Assembly: GCF_021442385.1 (NCBI RefSeq)
Contig: NZ_MUZA01000012.1
Span: 62,001 to 126,000, forward strand
Reading direction: 5' to 3'
DNA from: Micromonospora sp. MH99
Lineage (GTDB): Bacteria > Actinomycetota > Actinomycetes > Mycobacteriales > Micromonosporaceae
Length of the DNA: 64,000 bases
Shown: in pieces, positions 34,205 to 42,600 of the stretch
Layout: the number at the start of each line of letters is the position of its first letter
Position numbering within the stretch: position 1 is the stretch's first letter
Notes under the pieces: model-generated
What the model was told of the DNA's origin: nothing
The model's input: only the letters and a program-made list of their open reading frames with translations
The model's database searches: none
Translations under genes and position numbers: made by a program

Positions 34205-35260
34205 TCAGCGGGCGATCGGCAGCTCCACGGCCGCCGGCGGCGGCACCGGCTGCACGGGGGTGCGGGCGCCACGCCGTTCGGCGAGCCACCTGCCCCACCA
34301 GAACAGACCCCGGGCCAGGCACACGATCGTGACCGCGAAGAACAGGGTGTAGACGACGTTGAACAGCATCAGGACGCCGTACACCATGGCCACGGAGGAG
34401 CCGAACATGAACTGCCAGCGGGGCTTGGAGGGCGTGGTGCCCGGGTCGGTGATCATGTAGTTGGTGAACAGCACGAACGCCACCCCGGTCATGATGCTCA
34501 GCGCCGACCAGAGCTGGACGTCCCAGACGTAGTGCCGGATCAGGGCCTGGATGACGAAGCCGCCGACCCAGCCGACGATCAGCGCGACCTTCTTCGTGAG
34601 CATCGCGTTGAGGATCGTGCCCGCGGTGAGCACGACCATCGGGATGAACATCCGGAAGACGTCTGGCACGTTCTCCGTGAAGTGGTACGGCGGGGCCACG
34701 TTGACCCAGGAGAACGCGAGCAGCGTGATGGTGATGCCGAAGTTCGACGGGTTCATGAAGTGCCGCATGCGTCCGGCGATCGGGGCCTGCAGCACGGCCT
34801 TCTGCCCGACGGCCACGACCACGGCGAAGGCGATCGGCCAGAACATGTCGTTGGCGTACAGCAGCATGTTCGCGGCGAGCGCGGTGATGTGGGTCGGCAG
34901 CAGGAACGTGTAGACGCCCCACGCGCCGTTGCCGCTGTAGGCCGGTCGGCGGCCCAGGGAGCGGGCGGCGACCGCCTCGATCGCGATCTCGACCGTGTAC
35001 CCGATCGCCAGGGCGAACAGCGGCCAGGTCCAGGGCTGCTCGAACCCGAGGATCGTGTAGCCGAGGATGTTGAGGATGGACATGGAGATGGCGAAGTTCC
35101 GCAGGGCCAGGTAGCGGGGGTCGCGCTTGTCCACCCGGGGTACGGGCGGTCGCCTGTCGACGCCGGCCGCTGCCCGGTCGGGCCCGCTGCCGTTGCGGGT
35201 CGCGTCGGCGACCTCGGCCGTGGTGGTCACGCCCACCGGGGCGCGTTTGACGTCCGTCAT
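34205..35260 (-). CDS. unbU: UnbU, enediyne-cassette membrane protein
   Basis: This 351-residue polytopic membrane protein is of the UnbU (E5) type, one of the five genes conserved in all known enediyne clusters, with resemblance to the RnfD/NqrB family. A 60-residue soluble N-terminus is followed by about nine membrane helices. Landmarks are RDPRYLALRNFAISMSILNI, MRHFMNPSNFGITITL and FVLFTNYMITDPGTTP; the last two are typical of the RnfD-like fold. The ATG at 35260 overlaps the UnbV stop by 4 bp. The role is unknown. Involvement in electron transfer or in handling the polyene at the membrane is speculation from the fold. Confidence 0.88.
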   Translation of the reverse strand: MTDVKRAPVGVTTTAEVADATRNGSGPDRAAAGVDRRPPVPRVDKRDPRYLALRNFAISMSILNILGYTILGFEQPWTWPLFALAIGYTVEIAIEAVAARSLGRRPAYSGNGAWGVYTFLLPTHITALAANMLLYANDMFWPIAFAVVVAVGQKAVLQAPIAGRMRHFMNPSNFGITITLLAFSWVNVAPPYHFTENVPDVFRMFIPMVVLTAGTILNAMLTKKVALIVGWVGGFVIQALIRHYVWDVQLWSALSIMTGVAFVLFTNYMITDPGTTPSKPRWQFMFGSSVAMVYGVLMLFNVVYTLFFAVTIVCLARGLFWWGRWLAERRGARTPVQPVPPPAAVELPIAR

Positions 35261-37227
35261 GGTGTGGTCAGCTCCTGGGCTCGGTCGGTGAGCGTGAGGT
35301 CGTGCCATCCGGCGGAGAGGGGCAGGGTCTGCTGATGCTGGACACCGTCGAGGTCGCGCCAGCTCAGTTCGACGGTGACGGGCGTGCCGCCCTGGTCACC
35401 GAGTCCGAAGAACAGGTCGAAGCTGCGCTTGCCGGAGTGCCCGCCGCCGCCGTCGAGCTGGGCGAGCTGGGTGCGGCCGTCGGCAGTGGTCACCCGAGCC
35501 TGCGCGCCGTACGCCGGGGTGCGGGCGTCGTTGCCCGTGGCGGCGCCGAGCGCGGGCCGGTGCAGCCGCAGCCCGAGGAAGTCGCCGACCTGCGCCTTGG
35601 TGTTGTGGTAGTAGGCGGGCGGTCCCCACTGGCGGGCCACCGCGAAGTCCTGGCGGCCGTCGCCGTCGGTGTCACCCACGGCGATACCGCGGGTCGGGGT
35701 CCGGTCGTCGAGTCCGAGCTGCGGACTCAGGTCGACGTAGCGGCCGTTGTCCTCCGGTGCCCAGAACGCCAGCGCGTTCGAGCCGGCGATGTCGTCGCCC
35801 GGCTGCGCGTTGGGCCACATGTCCGGCTCGCGCAGCATCAGGTCGTTGCTGGCGGCCAACTCCTGGAGCCAGTTGAACCGGTTGACAGTGCCCTTGACGA
35901 AGCCGCAGGACTGGACCACGACGAGGCGTCCGCTGTTGTCGAAGTCGGCCATCTTGACGTCCCAGCCCCAGCCGACCCAGGCGAGGTTCTTGGCCGAAGC
36001 CTTGTTCTCGAAGGGCGCGATGCCCTTGGAGAGCCGTTCCCGCGCCTCCTGCGGGTTGGCGGCGGTGTTCTGCCAGACGAAGTTGCTCTCCTCCAGCCCC
36101 CACGACTCGGTGATGTTGCTGACGAAGGCGTCGAACCGGCCGGTGCCCCGCAGATCGGCGAAGTCGACGGCCATCCCCTTGAACGAGTCGTGCCCCACGA
36201 CCAGCGACTTCGGGTCCAGCGGGCCGCGGCGTCCCTCGGCCAGGGCGAACCTGATCCGGCCGGGAGAAGACACGTTGTGGAAGAAGCGGTCGTTGCCGAA
36301 GTCGTTGGCGAGGTACAGCTCGGGCAGCAGATCCCCGTCGAGGTCGGCGGAGGCCGAGGCGAGCGTCCATCCGGTGGCGTACCGGGGGTCGATCGCGCTC
36401 TGCTGCTCGTAGGTGACGCTCGGCTCGGCGCCGGTGGTGGCCGCGGTCCAGCGCAGGATGTGCGCCCCGCCGGCGTTCTGCGCGCGGGACATGGAGTGGT
36501 TCATCTGCACGTTCGGCAGGCCCTGCGCGTCGAGCACCTGGGAGTCCGGGAAGTAGTTGAAGATCCCGATGTCGGGCCGGCCGTCACCGTCGAAGTCCGC
36601 GACAGCCGTCGCGTTGGTGTTCCACAGTGGCCCGTGGTAGCGGCCGTCGGCGGTCTGCTGCTGCGGGATCAGCTCGACCGGATGGTACGACGCGAGGCTC
36701 AGGCCCGCCGCGTCTCCGGTCTGCAGGAACACGACAGGCGTGCGCCCCCAGTAGACGACGAGCAGATCGGTCCGGCCGTCGACGTTGAAGTCGCCGGGTG
36801 TGCAACCCATCGGGGCGATCGCCGGTCCCATCGGCAGCGGCGCCGGGTCCAGCACGAACGGCGCGTAGCGGGCGCCGCCGCCGGGCGCCGGCGTCACGAT
36901 GGCGCTGTCGCTGCGGGGGTCGACGAGGCAGAGGTCGTTGGCGCCGCCCTTCCCGTCGAGGTCGTTGACCGCCACTCCGGCGCCCACCGACGAGATCCAG
37001 GACCGGATGTGCTCGTACTTCGGGTTCACCGTCCGGATCGTGCGCTGCGGCAGACCCGGCGGCAGGGCGATGGGCATCTCGGTGAACGCGAACTGTGACG
37101 CCATCGCGCGTCGGTCGGCCGCGGATGCGGTCGGCAGCCGCGAGATCGTGAACAGCCCCGCGACGAGTACCAGGACGAAGACGACGGGAATGAGTCTGCG
37201 CAGCGGACCCACTGGTTTCGGTGGCAA
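35257..37227 (-). CDS. unbV: UnbV, exported FG-GAP/ASPIC protein of the enediyne cassette
   Basis: This 656-residue protein is of the UnbV (E4) type. An N-terminal signal-anchor covers residues 9-27. The rest is a beta-propeller with repeated calcium-type loops, such as VNDLDGKGGANDLCLVD, DFNVDGRTDLLVVYWG, DFDGDGRPDIGIFNY and DTDGDGRQDFAVARQ, and ends with an ASPIC/UnbV domain (LDGGGGHSGKRSFDLFFGLG). The start is a TTG, supported by AGGGGG just upstream and by the signal-anchor that follows at once. The next in-frame start would remove the signal. It is translationally coupled to UnbU. It is presumably displayed outside the membrane, and its part in enediyne formation is not known. Confidence 0.9.
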   Translation of the reverse strand: MPPKPVGPLRRLIPVVFVLVLVAGLFTISRLPTASAADRRAMASQFAFTEMPIALPPGLPQRTIRTVNPKYEHIRSWISSVGAGVAVNDLDGKGGANDLCLVDPRSDSAIVTPAPGGGARYAPFVLDPAPLPMGPAIAPMGCTPGDFNVDGRTDLLVVYWGRTPVVFLQTGDAAGLSLASYHPVELIPQQQTADGRYHGPLWNTNATAVADFDGDGRPDIGIFNYFPDSQVLDAQGLPNVQMNHSMSRAQNAGGAHILRWTAATTGAEPSVTYEQQSAIDPRYATGWTLASASADLDGDLLPELYLANDFGNDRFFHNVSSPGRIRFALAEGRRGPLDPKSLVVGHDSFKGMAVDFADLRGTGRFDAFVSNITESWGLEESNFVWQNTAANPQEARERLSKGIAPFENKASAKNLAWVGWGWDVKMADFDNSGRLVVVQSCGFVKGTVNRFNWLQELAASNDLMLREPDMWPNAQPGDDIAGSNALAFWAPEDNGRYVDLSPQLGLDDRTPTRGIAVGDTDGDGRQDFAVARQWGPPAYYHNTKAQVGDFLGLRLHRPALGAATGNDARTPAYGAQARVTTADGRTQLAQLDGGGGHSGKRSFDLFFGLGDQGGTPVTVELSWRDLDGVQHQQTLPLSAGWHDLTLTDRAQELTTP

Positions 37228-37245
37228 CGATCCCCCTCGGGTGGT

Positions 37246-37267
37246 GCCCGACCCGGCCGGGTCGGGC
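37246..37267 (-). terminator. 22-bp perfect palindrome between P450 and UnbV
   Basis: The sequence at 37246-37267 is a perfect 22-bp palindrome without a central loop. It lies 54 bp after the P450 stop and 19 bp before the UnbV start. It may be a terminator, an RNA-processing hairpin or a protein-binding site. Confidence 0.55.
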
Positions 37268-37321
37268 GTTCGGGTGGTGCGGTAGTGGGTGACAGCGGTC
37301 CGCGGTCACCCGGCGGTGTCC

Positions 37322-38680
37322 TCAGTCCGCCGGACGCACGGTCATCGGCAGGCCGCCGCGTATGCGCAGCGACAACATCGGCTCGGGTACGACGGTGTGC
37401 GTGGCGACCGTCGTGAGCGTCAGGTCCCGGGCCAGTACGGCGAGGACGAAGGCGGCCTCCATCAGGCCCAGGTGGTTCCCGACGCAGAACCGCGGTCCCG
37501 CGCCGAACGGGATGTAGGCGTACCGCGGGCGGTCGGTGGTGCGGGCCGGGTCGAAGCGCTCCGGATCGAAGCGTTCGGGCTGGTCCCAGAAGTCCGGGTG
37601 GCGGTGCAGCGTGTAGGGGCAGATCAGCACGTCGGCGCCCGCCGGCACCGCGTACCCGCCCACCACGTCGGCGGCGAGCGCCTTGCGGGGCAGGATCCAC
37701 ACCGGCGGGTACAGGCGTACCACCTCGTCGATGACCATCGCGGTGTACCGCAGCCGGCCCAGGTCGTCGAAGGTCGGCAGCCGGTCGCCAAGCACCTCGA
37801 CCGCCTCTTCCCGCAACCGGTGGCGCACCTCGGGATGCCTGTCGAGCAGGTAGAGCGCCCAGCTCAACGTGCTGGCGGTGGTCTCGTGCCCGGCGAGCAG
37901 CAGGGTCACGAGCTCGTCGCGCAGCCGCTGCCGTCCGACCCGGGGGTCGGGCTCGGCCCGGGCCGACACGATGAGCCGCGACAGCACGTCGTCGCGGTCA
38001 CCGGTGTGGCTCCCGCGCTCGGCGACGAGCTGGTCGACGATCGTCTGGAGACGGCGGCGGGCCCGCCGGAACCGCACCTGCCGCGGCAGCGGCACCCAGG
38101 GCGGCACGGCGCTCAACGACGCCAGCTCGAACATGGCCTGGTCCTGCACCACGGCGAAGTCGCGCCCGATCGACGGGAACCGCCCGAGGTCGGTGTCGAG
38201 CAGGGTGCGCCCGAGCACGCCGAGAGTCAGACCCGTCATCTCCTGGAGCACGTCCACCGGACCCTGGCGGCCGAGCGTCCGCAGCCGGCCGACGAGGGCC
38301 GCCGCCTCCTCGGCGACGATGCCGGCCTGCTGGGCGATGCGTCGGCTCTGGAACGCCGGCTGCGCCACCCGGCGCTGCTTGCGCCACAGCTCACCCTCGC
38401 TGGTCAGCAACCCGTCGCCGAGTGCCCGGCGGGCGTGCACCAGGCCGATGCCCTTGTGGTAGTTGGCCGCGTTGTCGGCGAGCACGTGCTTGGCGTGCTC
38501 GGGGTGGTTGAAGAAGTAGAGCTCCTTCGGACCGACCGGCAGCAGCGCGGCGTCGCCGTAGCGGGCGGCCGCCGACGTCATCATGCCGAGGCGGTCGCGG
38601 CCCATCGTGATGAGCATGCTGACGGCCGACGCACGCGACGGACCGGGAAGGGACGGCGCCGGGCCGGTGACGGCGGTCAT
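37322..38680 (-). CDS. Cytochrome P450 of the enediyne core operon (E7-like)
   Basis: This is a 452-residue class-I-type bacterial P450. The oxygen-binding I-helix AGHETTAS, the ExxR motif EVVR and the haem loop FGAGPRFCVG with the axial Cys are all intact. A Pro-rich N-terminus without a membrane anchor makes it soluble. The ATG at 38680 overlaps the flavin reductase stop by 4 bp. The position, coupled to thioesterase and flavin reductase genes, matches the P450 often called E7 in enediyne clusters, which is thought to oxidise the polyene or the enediyne core. The redox partner is not in the window, unless the reductase next door has a wider role. Confidence 0.9.
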   Translation of the reverse strand: MTAVTGPAPSLPGPSRASAVSMLITMGRDRLGMMTSAAARYGDAALLPVGPKELYFFNHPEHAKHVLADNAANYHKGIGLVHARRALGDGLLTSEGELWRKQRRVAQPAFQSRRIAQQAGIVAEEAAALVGRLRTLGRQGPVDVLQEMTGLTLGVLGRTLLDTDLGRFPSIGRDFAVVQDQAMFELASLSAVPPWVPLPRQVRFRRARRRLQTIVDQLVAERGSHTGDRDDVLSRLIVSARAEPDPRVGRQRLRDELVTLLLAGHETTASTLSWALYLLDRHPEVRHRLREEAVEVLGDRLPTFDDLGRLRYTAMVIDEVVRLYPPVWILPRKALAADVVGGYAVPAGADVLICPYTLHRHPDFWDQPERFDPERFDPARTTDRPRYAYIPFGAGPRFCVGNHLGLMEAAFVLAVLARDLTLTTVATHTVVPEPMLSLRIRGGLPMTVRPAD

Positions 38681-39216
38681 GACGCCACCACCGCCGACGG
38701 CGCCCGCTCGAGCCGGCGGAACCGGCCACCGAGGAACACGAGGGCCTCGCCGTCGCCGTCGTCGTACCGGCGCATCCCGCACGGACGGCCCAGGAAGATC
38801 GTGTGATCTCCCCCGTCGTACGACCGCCAGAGCTCGCACTCGATGTGGGCGGCGGCGCCGCCGAGCAACGGCGCCGCCGTCCGCGCGCCCGGCCGCCACT
38901 CGGTGAACTCGAACTGTTCCGGTCCGAGTGGACGGCGGCGGTCGGCGTAGTAGCGCGCCACCGCCTCCTGATCGGCGGCCAGGACGGAGACGCCGAACGC
39001 GCCGGCCCGGCTGAGCGCCTGGTGCATGAGGGCGTCCCGCCCGACGCACACCAGGATCAGCGGCGGGTCGAGGGACACCGCGCTGAACGAGTTCGCGGTC
39101 ATGGCGTGCGGTTCGTCCCCGCCGACGCTGACCACCGTGACACCTGTGGCGAAGGTCCCGCAGACGCGGCGCATCAGCACCGGGTCCGTCAACTCTTCCG
39201 TCCCGAAGGTCGTCAT
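38677..39216 (-). CDS. Flavin reductase (E6-like)
   Basis: This 179-residue split-barrel FMN-binding protein of the flavin:NADH reductase family has GTFATGVTVVS near residue 18 and MTANSFSAVSLDPPLILVCVG near 38-58, the flavin-binding face. It should supply reduced flavin to a two-component monooxygenase. The acyl-CoA-dehydrogenase-fold flavoenzyme at 60969-62150 is the only candidate partner in the window. Both ends overlap neighbours by 4 bp, so it is fully embedded in the core operon. SgcE6 of the C-1027 cluster has the same type and role. Confidence 0.9.
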   Translation of the reverse strand: MTTFGTEELTDPVLMRRVCGTFATGVTVVSVGGDEPHAMTANSFSAVSLDPPLILVCVGRDALMHQALSRAGAFGVSVLAADQEAVARYYADRRRPLGPEQFEFTEWRPGARTAAPLLGGAAAHIECELWRSYDGGDHTIFLGRPCGMRRYDDGDGEALVFLGGRFRRLERAPSAVVAS

Positions 39217-39653
39217 CGTCGGACCCCGGCGGCGGCGTACGGTTCCAGAGCGCGTTCGAGCGCCTCCGGGACCCGGGTGGGAACGGTCCGGTTGTTCGGG
39301 CCGCGCATGCAGGCGACCCGCTGGGCGCCGCGGGCGACGAGTGTCTCGCCGGCCGGTCCGGTCCGCACGTAGTCGAAACCGAATTCGAGCTGCGTCTGGG
39401 CCAGTTCGAGCAGCCGCATCCGGACGGCGATCTCGTCGAACGCGGTGATCTCGGCGAAGAACTCGCACTCGACCTTGAGCGTGAACAGTTTGAGGTCGTT
39501 TTGCAGGTCGGCGAGGACTGTCGGCGCCCGGTCCTTCAGGAACATCTCCCGGCAGCGGCCCTGCCACCGCAGGTAGTTGACGTAGTAGACGTTGCCGACG
39601 ATGTTCGTCTCCTCGAACCCGACGGTGTGCCGCAGCTCGTAGTAGCTCTCCAT
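39213..39653 (-). CDS. tebC: Enediyne thioesterase, hotdog fold (E10 / TEBC)
   Basis: This 146-residue 4-hydroxybenzoyl-CoA-thioesterase-like hotdog protein is the standard partner of enediyne PKS. The N-terminal HTVGFEETNIVGNVYYVNYL segment is characteristic: residue 17 is Asn, where 4HBT enzymes carry the acidic nucleophile, as known for enediyne thioesterases. The ATG at 39653 was chosen because GGAGGG stands six bases upstream. The ATG at 39659 would place that motif against the start. The gene follows the PKS stop after 2 nt, so expression is coupled. It should release the ACP-bound polyene, typically a heptaene or its keto form. Confidence 0.94.
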   Translation of the reverse strand: MESYYELRHTVGFEETNIVGNVYYVNYLRWQGRCREMFLKDRAPTVLADLQNDLKLFTLKVECEFFAEITAFDEIAVRMRLLELAQTQLEFGFDYVRTGPAGETLVARGAQRVACMRGPNNRTVPTRVPEALERALEPYAAAGVRR

Positions 39654-39655
39654 GC

Positions 39656-42600
39656 TCATCCCTCCGCACCGGCCAGAACAGTGATGACGACCCGTCCGTC
39701 GCTGCCGCGCAGGCTCGTGACGAACGAGGCGGCCCGAGCGCCACCGGCGGCGAAGAGCACCCAGCCGGGACGTGCCGTACCGCCCAGGACGAGTGGGCCG
39801 CGCATCGGCAGGCCGGCCTTCTGCATCGCCTCGACAGCGGTCCAGACCCGGGTGGAGGCGGTGTCGGCGTCCTCGCCCGAGTCGCCGGCCAGCTGCTCGG
39901 CGAGTTCGGCGTGGGGGCCGAGCAGGCCCTTCCACTCCTCGGGGCTGCGCCGCGCCACGCTCTCCAGGTCGCAGCCCAGGACGCCCGTCCCGGCGACGGC
40001 CAGCGTCACCCCGGCGCCGTGGGCGATCGACACGGTGTGCTCCCCGGCGACCTCGGGCCGTCCGTCCGGCCGGTAGGTGATCTCGACCGGCCGCCCGAGC
40101 GCCTGCCCGACCGCGCGGACGCTGTTGCGTCGGCGCGTGGCGGTGTGCTCGCCCGGCTCGGGTGACACCGCGTCGGGCTCGATGGCGACGGCGACGCCGG
40201 TGAGCCCGAGGTCGCCGAGCACACGCTCCAGGTAGGAGCCGAGCAGCGGTGGCACCCAGGGGCCGGCGCCGTCCTGCTTGCGGACCGCGCGCAGCCGCAG
40301 GCCCTCCCAACGCTCGACGGTCATTCCGGACTCGGTGCGCAGGGCGATGTCGTAGACGTACGTGTCGCCGTCGCGCTCGCGTTCGGTGGCGCAGTACCGC
40401 AGCTCGCGGGCAGACGACAGCTTCTCCCCGCCGGGGTGGATGCGTTCCACGCCGACGGGCAGCAGCGTGGCGTCCGGCACGCACACCTGGTTGCCGTGCA
40501 TGAGCGCGTCGCGGACGCCGGGGTCGCCCAGCAGCAGCGTCGCGGAGACGTACGGGGCGAACCACGCCGTCGAGTCGTCGGCCTCCACTATCGCGTCCAC
40601 GTGCCGGGCGGCGGCCCGGTGGTACTGCCGGAGCCGCTGGAACCGGCCGCCCTGGAACAGGGTGTCGCCGTACAGGTCGTCGAGCGGGGCGATCGAGGCC
40701 GGCGCAAGACCGTCCGGCACCTGGTCCGGAGGGCCGTCGGGCACCGTGTCGGCGCCGAGGCGCAGCCGGGCGGTGAAGTGGTCGGCGGTGAAGCCGGTCT
40801 CCTCGCTGCGGATCGCGACCTCGACGACGTCGTCGTCGGTGACCAGGGCAGCCACCCGGATCCTCGTGTGCCCGTGGGGCGCGACGATGATCGGCCGCAG
40901 GAACTCCGCCCGTTCGATGACCGGGAGGACGTCGGCGCCGGAGAGGGCCGCGGCCACCTGCGCCATGGCCTCCATCCCGAAGACCGCGGGGAACAGCAGG
41001 TTGCCGTCCAGGTCATGATCTTCGAGGTAGCGGTCGGTGCCCACGTTGAGTTCCGTCTCGACCACGAGTTCGACCTGGTGGTAGCGGACCAGGGCGCGGT
41101 CGACGAAGCGCAGCAACGGCAGCGCCGGCTGGTGGTACCGGACCGTGTGGATGCCCTCGGTGCGGCCGCTGATCACCACCACTACCGGTGCGGTGGTGTC
41201 CGCGACCAGACGCCGCAGGATCGCGATGCCCTGGTCGGGGGTGATGGGCGTGACGCCCTCGCGGCTGAGCGACTCGACCACCGACAGCCGCTCCCCCATG
41301 CCGACGCCCGACCAGACCGACCACTCCAGGCACCGGGTGCGGCACTCGGGGTACGCCCGGGAGAAGGCGACGGTCTCCTCGGCCAGCCAGTCGTTGGCGG
41401 TGGCGTAGTGCGCCTCGCCTCGCAGCCCCGCCCGGCCGATGATGCTGCCGAGCGTCACGAGCAGCCGGAGCCGGGGCTTCTCGACCGCGTCGAGCACCGC
41501 CCGCAGGCCGTCGACCTTCGGTGCCAGAGTGCGTCGGAACGCGGCCGGGTCCAGGCTGGTCAGGCCGGCGGGTTCGTTGCGGCCCGCGCCGTGCAGAACA
41601 CCGGTGATCGTCCCGAGTTCGGCCGAGAGGTCCTGCACCGCCTGCCGTACGGCGGCGGCATCGGTGACGTCGGCGCGGGCGTACCGCACGGTGACACCGG
41701 CGGTGGCGATCCGGGCCAGGTTCGCGGCGAGTTCGGCGTCCTCGGCGGGGTCGGAACGGCCCAGCACCGCGAGGCTGGCGCCGCTGTCGGTGGCCAGGGC
41801 GAGGGCGCACTCGGCAGTGATGCCCTTGCCCCCGCCGGTCACCAGCAGCACGTCGTCCGGGCCGAGCGGGGCCACCGCCGTCGCGGGGCGTACCGGCAGC
41901 GCGCGCAGCGTCGGGACGCGCCGCACCCCGTCGTCGTGGTGCACCTCGGTGAAGCTGGTCGTGGCGGCGACCTCCCGCACCACCAGCTCCACCGCCGGGT
42001 CGCCGGCGGCCGGCAGGTGCACGACGGTGACCCGCACGGACGGCGCCTCTAGATGCAACGTCCGGGCGATGGCCGCCGCGCCCCGACCGTGTCCGACCAG
42101 GACGAAGCGGGTGCTGCCGGTGGAGATGGCCTGCTGCGCTCCCCGCAGGGCCGGCTCCAGTTGCTCCTCGGTGCAGTCCGGCGGCAGGCAGACCAGGACG
42201 CCGCCGCCGAGCCCGGCCTGTTCGAGCGCCGCGCCGAGAGCCGCGGCGAACGGGTGGTCCGCCGACGCGTGCACGTGCCACGGACCGTTCGCTGCGGTGG
42301 CGTCGCCGGGGACCGCCGGCAACGGCACCTCGTCGAGGTCGAGCCGCCAGGGCCGCGCCCAGCCGGCCACACCGGCCACCACCGGCGTGGCGGTGGCGTC
42401 GCTGTCCCGGGCCGTACGCGCGAGGGTCTCCATCGTCGCCGCGAGTTCCCGGACGGTGGCGGTCGCGAAGTTGAGCGGCATCTGTGCCGGTGGCAGTTCC
42501 AGACGCTGGGCGAGCTGGTTGGCCACCTGGCCGATCGTGATCGAACTCAGGTGCAGGTCGTCGAGCAGGCGGCTGTCCGGGCGGACGAGTTCGATCGGCA

